55,724 nucleotides of DNA from Bacteroidota bacterium (lineage in GTDB: Bacteria > Bacteroidota > Ignavibacteria > Palsa-1295), in assembly GCA_030706385.1 (NCBI GenBank), contig JAUZOQ010000008.1, forward strand, positions 1 to 55,724. The letters are read 5' to 3'. The notes beneath the pieces were generated by a model, which was not told the origin of the DNA, made no database searches, and was given only the letters and a program-made list of their open reading frames with translations. The translations under genes and the position numbers were made by a program. Positions 9,789 to 18,063 of this stretch are shown piece after piece (within the stretch, counting starts at the first letter, position 1; each line of letters begins with the position of its first letter).

Positions 9789-11243
9789 TTACTGGGCGTT
9801 GAATGTGACTGTCCAGAAAAGATTCGTACAGGCCGCATCGGTAAAGAACTTCAGATAATACGTCTTCACTACACCGATGTGAGGATTATTGATCTTATTT
9901 GTACCGTCGATATTGTAATGGTTTCCTGTGCATGAAATCTGAACTGCACTTGAGATAGGATCACCCGTAGCCGCGTCCACAAAACAATAGTATAACGGAG
10001 CACCGCACTGGTTAGCAACAGTTGTCGAACCGGTACAAGTGTTAGTCGTCGTACCCAAGTAATCGACATGCGAATTCCACTGCTGGCCGCTTGCCTTTAC
10101 TGTTACCTGAGTTGCACTATTCCAAGTGAAGTTTCCATCGACCGAAGTCGGATATTGGCCGTTCGAACCTACGATGCTGTAGGTAACCGGATTATTAATC
10201 GGAAGAGTCGGGTCGCAAGCGGGGCTGCATGGATCCGCAGTCACGCTGAATGTTGACGAAGCGACGACATTGTTGATGTCACACGTGCCGCTCGTGAGTG
10301 CATACTGAACTGTGTATGTACCCGCTGAAGGCAGAGGAACAGAGAGTGTATACTGGCTACCACCCCAGGTAACTGTCGTCCACGTCGTACCATTGTCTGT
10401 CGTTACGCAAAGATTTCCTGTGTAATCGAAAGAGTTGGTTTGCGTGATATCGCCTGTGCAGGTATTCTGTGTTCTGTTATGAGCAGTGATCTTCCATGCG
10501 AGATCGACCATCTGCGTTGTGCAATTTACAGTTGCAGAGAACGGATCTGCAGTTGCATCGTAGCTGTCGGAAATCGAGATCGGTCCGCAAATGGTGTGTG
10601 AGCCAACATTCGAATAAAGGCTATGGTGTGTGCAATCATTGGCCTGTTTACCGCTTTTCGTCTCATTGGATTTCTCTTCGATACGGTATTGGACAACTTG
10701 GCCGACAGTGAAACCTGCTCCTCCGTTATTATCGGTATAGCAAAGTTCTTTTGTTTCGGCAATTTCCGTCCATGTCGCACCGCCATCAAGGCTGCGTTCA
10801 ACATCGTAATGTCCGGAGTAGGAAGGCAAAGTCACGATCGTGAGCTGCGAGCCGCCCCAGAATTCATACGGACTATGAAGCGCCTGACCTGTACCCTTGT
10901 TCAGGGCATCGGTCGGAACTACGCCGTATGGCCTATTAGGCTTATTGCCTTGAGGCTTATAGTATGTGCCTGTATAATAACTATTTGCAGGCGTCTGATA
11001 TGACCAGCATACGGTTACGCTGGTATTCCCGCCAACCGTTGTAATGTCGCCCTGAGTGACGGTGCCCATAATAGGCGTGGGGATATCGAAACAAGCATCC
11101 GAAGTCGAGCCTGTAGTTGCAGAACTCGGATTTGCAGGGTCATTGACCTTGGCTTTGCTTGCATCCGGACTTACCGGATCGTGGTTACAGCCGGCGGAGG
11201 CAATGGCAAAAGCCACCGCGCAGAGGATGAATAGATTCTTCAT
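9789..11243 (-). CDS. Cys-rich lipoprotein with Ig/FN3-like repeats
   Basis: The ATG at 11241-11243 (MKNLFILCAVAF...) gives a signal peptide ending in the lipobox ASAGC; the longer start at 11276 is not preferred. About 484 residues. The mature protein begins with Cys, so lipidation and attachment to the outer membrane is expected. The rest is beta-rich with many further cysteines (DAC, TVCW, ELCY, NCTTQ, SGTC, PACD, YYCF), implying disulfide bonds outside the cytoplasm. Repeated units such as LDGGATWTEI and DNGTTWTTVTW resemble the edge strands of FN3/Ig domains. It has no sequence likeness to the fibre-like genes around it but sits inside their array, so a role as anchor or assembly partner is possible; this is only inferred from position. 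Confidence 0.75.
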   Translation of the reverse strand: MKNLFILCAVAFAIASAGCNHDPVSPDASKAKVNDPANPSSATTGSTSDACFDIPTPIMGTVTQGDITTVGGNTSVTVCWSYQTPANSYYTGTYYKPQGNKPNRPYGVVPTDALNKGTGQALHSPYEFWGGSQLTIVTLPSYSGHYDVERSLDGGATWTEIAETKELCYTDNNGGAGFTVGQVVQYRIEEKSNETKSGKQANDCTHHSLYSNVGSHTICGPISISDSYDATADPFSATVNCTTQMVDLAWKITAHNRTQNTCTGDITQTNSFDYTGNLCVTTDNGTTWTTVTWGGSQYTLSVPLPSAGTYTVQYALTSGTCDINNVVASSTFSVTADPCSPACDPTLPINNPVTYSIVGSNGQYPTSVDGNFTWNSATQVTVKASGQQWNSHVDYLGTTTNTCTGSTTVANQCGAPLYYCFVDAATGDPISSAVQISCTGNHYNIDGTNKINNPHIGVVKTYYLKFFTDAACTNLFWTVTFNAQ

Positions 11244-11301
11244 GGTCGTTTTGTGGTGTAATAATGATGTTGTCAAGAGGAAACTGGAGTCACGATCCTT
11301 T

Positions 11302-11412
11302 TTCCGTGGCTAGAACAATTATGAATGCTATGTTTCCAACCTTCCTGTGGCAAGGATGGGCAGAAAGAATGTACTACTATTGAATGTTGTCAGAATGCAT
11401 CCCGTGGCAGGG
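11302..11412 (-). promoter_or_regulatory. Leader with three GCCAC-loop mini-hairpins
   Basis: Read on the minus strand, three short stems each present a GCCAC loop: CCC-TGCCAC-GGG (11401-11412), TCCT-TGCCAC-AGGA (11343-11356) and TTCT-AGCCAC-GGAA (11302-11315). All lie in the putative 180-base leader of the lipoprotein gene. Stem sequences differ but pair, while the loop is constant, which suggests an RNA- or DNA-binding site. The motif recurs elsewhere in the fibre locus. Confidence 0.45.
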
Positions 11413-11432
11413 GCATAACGACTTATAAAATG

Positions 11433-11440
11433 CAAAGATA
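11433..11440 (-). promoter_or_regulatory. Candidate -7 box (TATCTTTG, minus strand) for the lipoprotein gene
   Basis: TATCTTTG preceded by CG fits TAnnTTTG. A CAA triplet (TTG on the minus strand) lies about 24 bases upstream, slightly longer than the usual spacing. The transcript would carry the three GCCAC hairpins. Confidence 0.4.
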
Positions 11441-11509
11441 CGTCATTTTTTCCGTGACCACTCACAATCCAAGAATTCTGTGAGAATCTATACTTTTCCC
11501 GCTAATCCC

Positions 11510-12427
11510 TTAGGGCTCAACGATCCACCATGCAACATTGGATACATCGGTAGCAGATGTTGAGGTGATCGTAAAACTTGTTGCTGCAGTCCGGGCGCTG
11601 ATATACGGAGTGCCGACTGTTGCGGCGGCGCCATTCTGCGACATTAAGAAGATCCTCGAACTCGCCGTAACTTTTGTCGTGTTGACAACGACTGTTCCTC
11701 CGACGAGTGTGGCAAGCCCCATCGTGCCGTTAGCACCTTCGGTGATCTTCAAACCTTTTTGTCCGCTGATGCGGATATTTCCAACGACTTCCAAGGGCTC
11801 ACCCGGCGTAGCAGTTCCGAATCCTACATTGCCTCCCATAAAAATGCCGGCATGGTTGACTCCGCCGCCCGTGGCATTGATGGTGGCGCCTATCTGCGTA
11901 CAACTGCTCCCTGCGCTCCCGTTCACATTTGCTGAGTTAAGACAGAATCCTCCCATAGTCACTCCAGTAGCAGAAGCTAAGGTGTTGGTCACATTTGTGC
12001 TTAGGCCAACGGCGCTGGAATTTATTCCATCTACTACCGTAGACGCAACGAATGCACCGACGGAGTTAATGTTAGCCGCTGTGTTAAGATTCTGAAGATA
12101 GAAAAGATAGTTTCCCGTTGTAGCAGTTTGTTGCGGAGCACCCGGTACATACTGAACTCCGTTTCCAGTCAGCCCGCCCGGTTTTGCGCTCCAGCTCAGA
12201 TTGCCCGCTCCGTCATTCATTAACCAACGAGTGGAATCTGTACTATTCCTATTCGTATCCAGGGCCAGAGTATAATTGGTCAACCCTGAACTTGGCGGTT
12301 TCAACGTGATCGTGTTGGTTCCGTTCGAGAGCACGAGCGATCCTCCCCGCAGCGAGTTAGTTTGCGCCACCAGTGCAGTAGCACCGAAGGCGAGCAAGAT
12401 GAAGGTAGCGATGACTAATTTATACAT
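11510..12427 (-). CDS. Exported fibre-like protein 2 (SRIFL..SARTAGTSFTI tail)
   Basis: The ATG at 12425-12427 is preferred over a TTG two codons upstream; about 305 residues, signal peptide ending LVAQ. The head module (LVLSNGTNTITLKPP ... YTLAL ... DGAGNLSW) is the one shared by most genes of this locus. The middle is Ala/Asn/Thr-rich beta structure with a VGFGTATPGEPLEV turn, like the neck of bacteriophage and Bacteroidota fibres. The C-terminal ~70 residues (TKVTASSRIFL ... SARTAATSFTI ... WWIVEP) belong to a tail domain I know from phage tail and tail-fibre proteins. Two neighbours share this tail. Surface attachment or binding is the likely role; target unknown. Confidence 0.75.
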   Translation of the reverse strand: MYKLVIATFILLAFGATALVAQTNSLRGGSLVLSNGTNTITLKPPSSGLTNYTLALDTNRNSTDSTRWLMNDGAGNLSWSAKPGGLTGNGVQYVPGAPQQTATTGNYLFYLQNLNTAANINSVGAFVASTVVDGINSSAVGLSTNVTNTLASATGVTMGGFCLNSANVNGSAGSSCTQIGATINATGGGVNHAGIFMGGNVGFGTATPGEPLEVVGNIRISGQKGLKITEGANGTMGLATLVGGTVVVNTTKVTASSRIFLMSQNGAAATVGTPYISARTAATSFTITSTSATDVSNVAWWIVEP

Positions 12428-12531
12428 GTTCAAACTCTTTTTCTTTTATCACCGGAGCAAATCGATAAACTGCCGAAGCCCCTGTAACTTCTTATAATTC
12501 ATAAATAAAGCTATACACATTCGCTCTTCCC

Positions 12532-13473
12532 TCAGGGCTCTACGATGACCCATGCCACCGTAGAAGCATCCGTTCCGCTTGTCGAAGAGATCGTAAAACT
12601 TGTTCCCGCTGTCCTGGCACTTACATAAAGTTTTCCCGGATTCGTGGCACTCTGTGTCGTCAGAAAGATTCGCGAATTTGCCGTCACCGATGTAGTCTGC
12701 ACAACTTTCGTACCCGCTGCCAGAACTGCCGTTCCCATCGTACCCGGAGTTGCAGCAGTACCACTCCATTCCGAGATCTTCAAGCCGTTCACGCCGGAGA
12801 TCCTGATGTTTCCGTTAACATCGAGATTTTCCGCAGGAGTCGTAGTTCCGATTCCGCAGAGATTACCGCTTGTTCCGGTTAGGATCAAGGCATAATTAAT
12901 TCCATTTCCCGTTGCATTGGCGCAAAGCCCGGTCTGCGTTCCCGTACCGGCATTCGTGACGTTGATGACGACTCCATTGATCGTGACTCCGGTCGCTCCG
13001 GCATTCGTATTTCTTGCAACTACGTGTAATCCGGCAGCACTTGGATTCGGATTATCGATCTGTGATACGATGACAGCACCGGGTAACGGTCCTACACTTC
13101 CAGGAGCATATTCGACATCAAAAAGGTACTGGTTGTTATGAGTTGTTAATTGTTGAGCAGTCGGTCCAATGAGTAAGGCACCGGAACCTGAAGCATCGGG
13201 AACAGGTGTGCCCCAGGTCATAACTCCATTATTAACTCCCAGAAAAAGTCCTGCACCACTTTGAGCGGTTGGAAGCGTCAACGAATAGCTCTCTAAGAGT
13301 CCGGCGGGAGCAGCTAACGACACGGTATTCGTGGCGTTACTAAATGCAGCTGCATTTCCACGCAGCACACCGGTCTGGCTGTAAAGCTGTCCTGCCAACA
13401 TCAGGGGCAGCACGGCTGCGAATGCCTTCGCACCTAGTGTTGGTCTCAATATCTTTTTGTGAACTGGATTCAT
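12532..13473 (-). CDS. Exported fibre-like protein 3 (SRIFL..SARTAGTSFTI tail)
   Basis: 313 residues, with an ATG at 13471-13473 preceded by GAGGA. The signal peptide has a long n-region (MNPVHKKILRP...) and ends LYSQ. Head module NATNTVSLAAP ... YSLTLPTAQ ... NGVMTWGTP; neck turn CGIGTTTPAENLDVNG; tail VTANSRIFLTTQ ... SARTAGTSFTI ... VAWVIVEP. It is paralogous to its two neighbours (11510 and 13501) but the middle is diverged. The stop of the upstream gene lies 27 bases before its start, so the two are probably cotranscribed. Confidence 0.75.
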   Translation of the reverse strand: MNPVHKKILRPTLGAKAFAAVLPLMLAGQLYSQTGVLRGNAAAFSNATNTVSLAAPAGLLESYSLTLPTAQSGAGLFLGVNNGVMTWGTPVPDASGSGALLIGPTAQQLTTHNNQYLFDVEYAPGSVGPLPGAVIVSQIDNPNPSAAGLHVVARNTNAGATGVTINGVVINVTNAGTGTQTGLCANATGNGINYALILTGTSGNLCGIGTTTPAENLDVNGNIRISGVNGLKISEWSGTAATPGTMGTAVLAAGTKVVQTTSVTANSRIFLTTQSATNPGKLYVSARTAGTSFTISSTSGTDASTVAWVIVEP

Positions 13474-13500
13474 ATAATTCTTTTTCCTCAGAGCCTCGTG

Positions 13501-14409
13501 TTATGGCTGAATGATGATCCATGCAATATCGGAAGTATCCGTATTGCTCGTGGAAGTGATCGTGAAGCTCGTGCCTGCAGTTCGCGCACTGACGTACGGC
13601 ATTCCCACAACGCCTCCGGGTTTTTGCGCTGTAAGAAGTATTCGCGACGTTGCAGTAACCTTTGTTGTATTCACAACAACTGTACCGGCTGCAAGCGTGG
13701 CAAGCCCCATTGTTCCGTTCGCTCCCTCGGTTACTTTTAGTCCGTTTACTCCGCTGATCCTGACATTCCCGCTAACTTCTAATTGTTCTACCGGCGCTCC
13801 GGTACCGATACCGACGTTTCCGCCCGTCGTTACAACTGCATAATTTGTTCCGCCACCTGAGACGGTGACCTGCAATCCGGTCTGTGTGCCTGTTCCAGAA
13901 TTACCGACCGTATCGACAAGGGCCACAACAATTCCAGCATTTACATTGGCATTCTTAATATTTCGAGCCGTATCGGTAAGTCCCTCAAAAGATGTATTCG
14001 AACCTCCATTGCCGACAACATTGATCAAGGCGCCCACGGCCGGTCCGGAATCGGTTGTCTGGTAACCGATATTAAAAAGAGGAACTCCCAAGTCGTTAAG
14101 TACTTGAGGCCCGCTGACGTTGTAGAGTACCGTTCCTGTGCTCGTAGCCGAGACGGGTACGCCCCAGTGCAGATTACCGGTTCCATCGTCAAAAATATAT
14201 TGCAGTCCGTTTGCCGTATCGACCGGAAGTGTTAGTGTCCAGGTCTTCGGAGAACCGGGAAGTGTAAGCGTGATAGCATTCGTGCCGTTACTGAGCACTG
14301 CCCTTCCACCGCGCAGCGTTCCGATCTGTGCAAAACTTGTCGATGTGCACAGAAGAACCAGCGCAGAAAGAGCTGCTGCGAATCTCCCGAACTTGACTAT
14401 GGCCGTCAT
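13501..14409 (-). CDS. Exported fibre-like protein 4 (SRILL..SARTAGTSFTI tail)
   Basis: An ATG at 14407-14409 gives about 302 residues; a TTG three codons upstream is an alternative. Signal peptide MTAIVKFGRF... ending SFAQ. Head module LRGGRAVLSNGTNAITLTLP ... DDGTGNLHWG; neck turn VGIGTGAPVEQLEVSG followed by RISGVNGLKVTEGANG, nearly identical to genes 2 and 3; tail TKVTATSRILL ... SARTAGTSFTI ... IAWIIIQP. Spacing of 48 bases to the upstream gene suggests cotranscription. Differences among the three paralogues are concentrated in the middle third. Confidence 0.75.
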   Translation of the reverse strand: MTAIVKFGRFAAALSALVLLCTSTSFAQIGTLRGGRAVLSNGTNAITLTLPGSPKTWTLTLPVDTANGLQYIFDDGTGNLHWGVPVSATSTGTVLYNVSGPQVLNDLGVPLFNIGYQTTDSGPAVGALINVVGNGGSNTSFEGLTDTARNIKNANVNAGIVVALVDTVGNSGTGTQTGLQVTVSGGGTNYAVVTTGGNVGIGTGAPVEQLEVSGNVRISGVNGLKVTEGANGTMGLATLAAGTVVVNTTKVTATSRILLTAQKPGGVVGMPYVSARTAGTSFTITSTSNTDTSDIAWIIIQP

Positions 14410-14457
14410 GTTTTTCAAAGTCTCTTTCAGATCAAAAGTGATACTGCAAAAGTAATG

Positions 14458-16149
14458 TTACTGAACGCGTGTTGCCTTCAGGTGCGAATTCGTCAGGATC
14501 GTTGTTGTGGCTGCCTGACTGGTTGCCTGAGCTTCCTGCAGCTGCAGATTCCCTGCTGTGCCTCCGACAACGACGATGCCGGAAACAAAGATGCTCTGAT
14601 CGTTAGTCGATGTTGTTGCATCGACATGAAAAGTCGAAGCCGCCGTTCCGGAAGAGGTGATCGAAGAAGGCGTGATCGCCGTTCCTGCCTGATCGAAGCT
14701 CCAGCGAATCGAAGCACCGGCAGGAATGGTGAATGCAATTTTCAGATCGCTTGAAGTCGTCGATCCGTCATAGGCGATAACACCGGAAAATTCATATGTT
14801 GCATTTGCAACCATAGGAATGAAGAGATCTGCATCGCTCTGTAGCGTTGTGTTCGAAGCGGTGAGCACAACATCCGTGGTCTTGCGAGCGAAGGTCACGG
14901 CTCCAGCCGATGACCAGCCCAGCGTGATCGCACTGCCAGCAACAGATGTTGCCGTCAAAACCTGGTTCGTCGTCGGCAGCGTTGTCGGCAGAGTGTAATT
15001 CAGATTCGTCGCACCCTGCGCACCCGTGGTGAAGGACGAAACACCGGCACCATTTCCGGTAAGTGTCAGGATGTTGTTCACGCCCGAGAGAGTAAGATTT
15101 TCATTTGTCGAGACAGTACCGGAAGCATCGGTGATCGAGGAATTACCGAGAGCAGATGAGCTTGTCCAGACTGGGATGCTATTGATGCTGCCCGATCCCG
15201 TGATCGTACCGCTACCCGAGGCACTTAATGTCGTACCCGTCAGAGTCAGTCCGGATCCGATCGTAATTTCTTCAACAGAACCGGCGCCAGCCGATGCACG
15301 TCCTAACAAACGAGATGTTGCCGATACGTTCTGCATGTTGGCATACGTAATGAGCGCTTGATTGATCTGCTGTCCGGTAAGAGTAAGATATGTTCCGGGG
15401 CCGGCAACAGTAACATCGCCGGAATTTGTACCCGTAAGATTTAAGAGAGTCTTGATCGCTGCGGGACTCTGCTCACTTGGCGGAGCAGCAATACCGGATG
15501 TATTTCCGAGCAACGTGTTATTTGTCTCGTTCTGGATCCCTCCATATGGAAGCTGTCCCGAAACATTGCCGCCGGAAAGATTGACCGGACTGGCAGTAAT
15601 GACTTGTCCTGCAATGCTGAGGTAATTCTGGCCTGCAAGAGTTACGTCGCCGGAATTGGTACCTGTAAGATTCAAAAATGTTTTTACATCGCTTGCCGTC
15701 AGTTCCGTAACGCTTGCCGGCGATGCAGTATTATTACCGAGGATCTTGTTTGCGCCTACATTCTGGATATTTCCGTAGGTGATCAAAGCCTGATTGATCT
15801 GCTGACCGGTCAGTGAAAGATAGGAACCCGGACCTGCAAGAGTCACATCTCCGGTATTCGAACCCGATGAACCTGTGAGCCCGAGGAAGGAGAGCATCGC
15901 AGATTGCGTAGCCCACGACAATGTGCCGGCCTTATTAAAGAGCGGTCCGTTCGTGCTTGTGCCCGGAAAGGTCAGCGTGTATCCGCCACTTCCGAGAATG
16001 GGAGTTTGCAACGTAAGCGTATTGGCGATATCATTGCCGCTGCCCGAGAGGACGAGCTTCTGCCCGTACTTCGGTGCATACGTTTGTGCAGATGCAGCAG
16101 AAGTAAGCACTGCAGCAGCTATCGTCATTGCGATAAGGATGTTTTTCAT
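14458..16149 (-). CDS. Exported fibre-like protein 5 with three internal shaft repeats
   Basis: The ATG at 16147-16149 (MKNILIAMTI..., signal ending ASAQ) is preferred over an upstream in-frame start that would cross a strong hairpin. 563 residues. Head module KLVLSGSGNDIANTLTLQTP ... YTLTFPG ... AGTLSWA (30-80). Then three shaft repeats of about 70-75 residues (from ~98, ~165 and ~241), each starting N.GDVT.AG and containing a TGQ.I turn, very like the shaft repeats of tailed-phage fibres. The C-terminal domain from FARKTTDVVLTASNTTLQSD to LKATRVQ is a phage-type tail related to that of the gene at 22802. No catalytic residues can be assigned. Confidence 0.75.
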   Translation of the reverse strand: MKNILIAMTIAAAVLTSAASAQTYAPKYGQKLVLSGSGNDIANTLTLQTPILGSGGYTLTFPGTSTNGPLFNKAGTLSWATQSAMLSFLGLTGSSGSNTGDVTLAGPGSYLSLTGQQINQALITYGNIQNVGANKILGNNTASPASVTELTASDVKTFLNLTGTNSGDVTLAGQNYLSIAGQVITASPVNLSGGNVSGQLPYGGIQNETNNTLLGNTSGIAAPPSEQSPAAIKTLLNLTGTNSGDVTVAGPGTYLTLTGQQINQALITYANMQNVSATSRLLGRASAGAGSVEEITIGSGLTLTGTTLSASGSGTITGSGSINSIPVWTSSSALGNSSITDASGTVSTNENLTLSGVNNILTLTGNGAGVSSFTTGAQGATNLNYTLPTTLPTTNQVLTATSVAGSAITLGWSSAGAVTFARKTTDVVLTASNTTLQSDADLFIPMVANATYEFSGVIAYDGSTTSSDLKIAFTIPAGASIRWSFDQAGTAITPSSITSSGTAASTFHVDATTSTNDQSIFVSGIVVVGGTAGNLQLQEAQATSQAATTTILTNSHLKATRVQ

Positions 16150-16208
16150 TGTCGTCCGTCGTCTCATAAATGTAAAACTCTTGTATTGTTCTAGTTTTCC
16201 GTTGCTCC

Positions 16209-16238
16209 GGGATGGCCTGCCTTTATGCAGGCCATCCC
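16209..16238 (-). promoter_or_regulatory. Perfect 12-bp hairpin upstream of fibre gene 5
   Basis: GGGATGGCCTGC (16209-16220) pairs without mismatch to GCAGGCCATCCC (16227-16238) across a six-base loop. It lies 60 bases before the start of the 14458 gene in the minus direction and lacks a T-run, so a leader structure or a stop point for the upstream transcript are both possible. Confidence 0.55.
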
Positions 16239-16265
16239 AGGAACGACGCACCTAACTTAACACGT

Positions 16266-16324
16266 ATAGGACAATACTCCGAATAGCTCGGGGATAACCC
16301 CCGTAAGAGTATCGTGTCTCCTAT
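16266..16324 (-). promoter_or_regulatory. Three-tier hairpin at the 3' end of fibre gene 6
   Basis: Nested stems ATAGGA/TCCTAT (outer), ATACTC/GAGTAT (middle) and CGGGG/CCCCG (apex, 16289-16293 with 16299-16303). The outer arm touches the stop codon of the 16324 gene. No T-run follows in either direction. Confidence 0.5.
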
Positions 16325-17985
16325 TAATAACCAGCGATCACACGCCAGGCACCGGTCGCACCAACGGAATTTGTTGCGTTGGCATCATAGACCAGAGTAA
16401 CGGTACCATCGACACCGAGAACGATGTCAGATCCGCCTTGCAAATGGAATTGGTTTGTCGAAGTGCTGCTGGCGTTCTTATCCTTGAGGACGATCACGTC
16501 TGCAGTCAATGCGCTATTGTTCACCAGAACGATCATTCTTCCGGCAGTACCACCGGCAATACCGGTAAGGTCAGAAGAAGCTCCTGTTGAATTCTGAAGA
16601 TAGATGATTCCCTGATTTGCTACGATCGGTCCGAAGTTATTCGTCGTCGCAGTCGAGATATTATTGGTCGTGCTCGGTCCGAGTGTGATCGAAGCGCCGG
16701 CATCGGCCCAGCTCGGAGCGCCTGCGCCTGTCGAGGTCAGCACCTGTCCTGCATTTCCTGCACCCGTGAAAGCATATGCCGATCCCGTTCCGTAAGCAAC
16801 GCCACCATTGGTCGGAGTTGCACTGGAATTGGTACCACCATGTGCGATATTGATGAGCGTCGTACCGCCACCATTGATCGAGTTAACAAAAGCATCGCTC
16901 TGAGCGGCATTGGTCTGGAAAGTTTGTGTTGCCCCCCACGCATTCGAGTGCGTGAGATTCAGATCGTAGTTCGCCGTACCGCCGAGCGAGATCGCACCGG
17001 GGGCAGTGAGGGTCAAACCCGTACTTGTGAAGGTGATCTGCGAAGAAGCAAGCTTTGCGTTGGTGACGATTCCGTTCGGAATATCGCCGGTTACCATTGC
17101 GCGGAAGGTAGGCGTTCCGGCGGATGCGTCCGGAGCGGCGAAGATCGTGTTAGCAGCTTCCGATGCCAGTGAAACTGCGTATGAGCCGCCAACTGCATTC
17201 CCGCTTCCAACTGTTGAGAAGATCGAAGGAACGGTGATGGCGCCGGTGACAACATTAAGAGCGGTTCCGATTCCGTTGCCGCTGAGATTTGTTGAATTGA
17301 TGTTCAAACCTGTCCAACCTACGGTGCTTGAGCCGTTCGTGGTTAGGAATGTGTTCGTTGCACCAGGAGCGATACCGGCTGTTGTCAAAGTACCGAATCC
17401 GAGAGTCGTGCCGCTTACGCGCAAGATCTGCCCGTCGGTGCCGGTGATATCGGCAACATTGCCCGTAGAATTGGTACTGTTACCGACGACTGAGAGGCCT
17501 GCGCTCTGACGGAATTGAGCGTTCGTGACCTTGTTCGTTCCGATCGCCGTAACACCGGTATTGAGGATGGTTACATCGCCTGTTACAGCAGTGGATACCC
17601 ATGACGAACCTTGTCCGATCAGAAGATTTCCTGAAGTACCTGCGGTAGAACCGAGGGTGACTCCATTGATCTTCGCAACCGTGTTCGTTCCTGCATTGCC
17701 CGTTACGTCACCTGCTAAGACAACTCCCGTGGCAGGGTTTGTCCAGCTCATGACACCTGCTCCATCTGTGGTCAGAATGTATCCGCTAGATCCGGTAGCT
17801 CCTGGCAAAGTGAGGGTGAAGCTGGATCCTGCCGGAGCAAGAAGAGTGGTAGTATTGACAAGACTCGATCCGCCGCCGGCTAGTACTAGCTTCGTTGCGT
17901 AATCGGGTTTGTACGTCTGTGAGTATAGTGAGGGGGCGCAGACCGCTACCGTGACAATAGCGAGCATAGCAATGAATGTTTTCAT
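16324..17985 (-). CDS. Exported fibre-like protein 6
   Basis: 553 residues from an ATG at 17983-17985; signal peptide MKTFIAMLAIV... ending LYSQ. Head module KLVLAGGGSSLVNTTTLLAP ... FTLTLPG ... LTTDGAGVMSW. The shaft is rich in Gly/Thr/Asn and carries phrases found in phage fibres (LAGDVTGNAGTNTVAKING, TNTFLTTNGSSTVGW, IAHGGTNSSATPTNGGVAYG). The C-terminal ~85 residues (YLQNSTGASSDLTGIAGGTAGRMIVL ... LVYDA...) are the GRxI...LVYD domain seen also in 18064 and inside 22802. Upstream spacing of 78 bases contains two GCCACG motifs. Confidence 0.75.
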   Translation of the reverse strand: MKTFIAMLAIVTVAVCAPSLYSQTYKPDYATKLVLAGGGSSLVNTTTLLAPAGSSFTLTLPGATGSSGYILTTDGAGVMSWTNPATGVVLAGDVTGNAGTNTVAKINGVTLGSTAGTSGNLLIGQGSSWVSTAVTGDVTILNTGVTAIGTNKVTNAQFRQSAGLSVVGNSTNSTGNVADITGTDGQILRVSGTTLGFGTLTTAGIAPGATNTFLTTNGSSTVGWTGLNINSTNLSGNGIGTALNVVTGAITVPSIFSTVGSGNAVGGSYAVSLASEAANTIFAAPDASAGTPTFRAMVTGDIPNGIVTNAKLASSQITFTSTGLTLTAPGAISLGGTANYDLNLTHSNAWGATQTFQTNAAQSDAFVNSINGGGTTLINIAHGGTNSSATPTNGGVAYGTGSAYAFTGAGNAGQVLTSTGAGAPSWADAGASITLGPSTTNNISTATTNNFGPIVANQGIIYLQNSTGASSDLTGIAGGTAGRMIVLVNNSALTADVIVLKDKNASSTSTNQFHLQGGSDIVLGVDGTVTLVYDANATNSVGATGAWRVIAGY

Positions 17986-18013
17986 AGAATTAAGAATAAA
18001 TATATAATGTATA

Positions 18014-18037
18014 CCGTGGCTAAAAAAAAATCGTGGC
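18014..18037 (-). promoter_or_regulatory. Paired TTAGCCACG motifs before fibre gene 6
   Basis: On the minus strand, TTAGCCACG occurs twice (centred on 18035 and 18017) around a run of Ts, in the 78-base spacer between two minus-strand fibre genes. These are members of the GCCAC motif family; no strong stem forms here. Confidence 0.35.
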
Positions 18038-18063
18038 TAAAATTCAGAACGAACTTAACAAAA

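Noticed and set aside
11538-17902. Long plus-strand ORFs opposite the fibre genes
   Set aside because: Several open antisense frames result from the Gly/Thr/Ala-rich coding sequence; they have no signal peptide, Val/Pro-rich composition and no domain.
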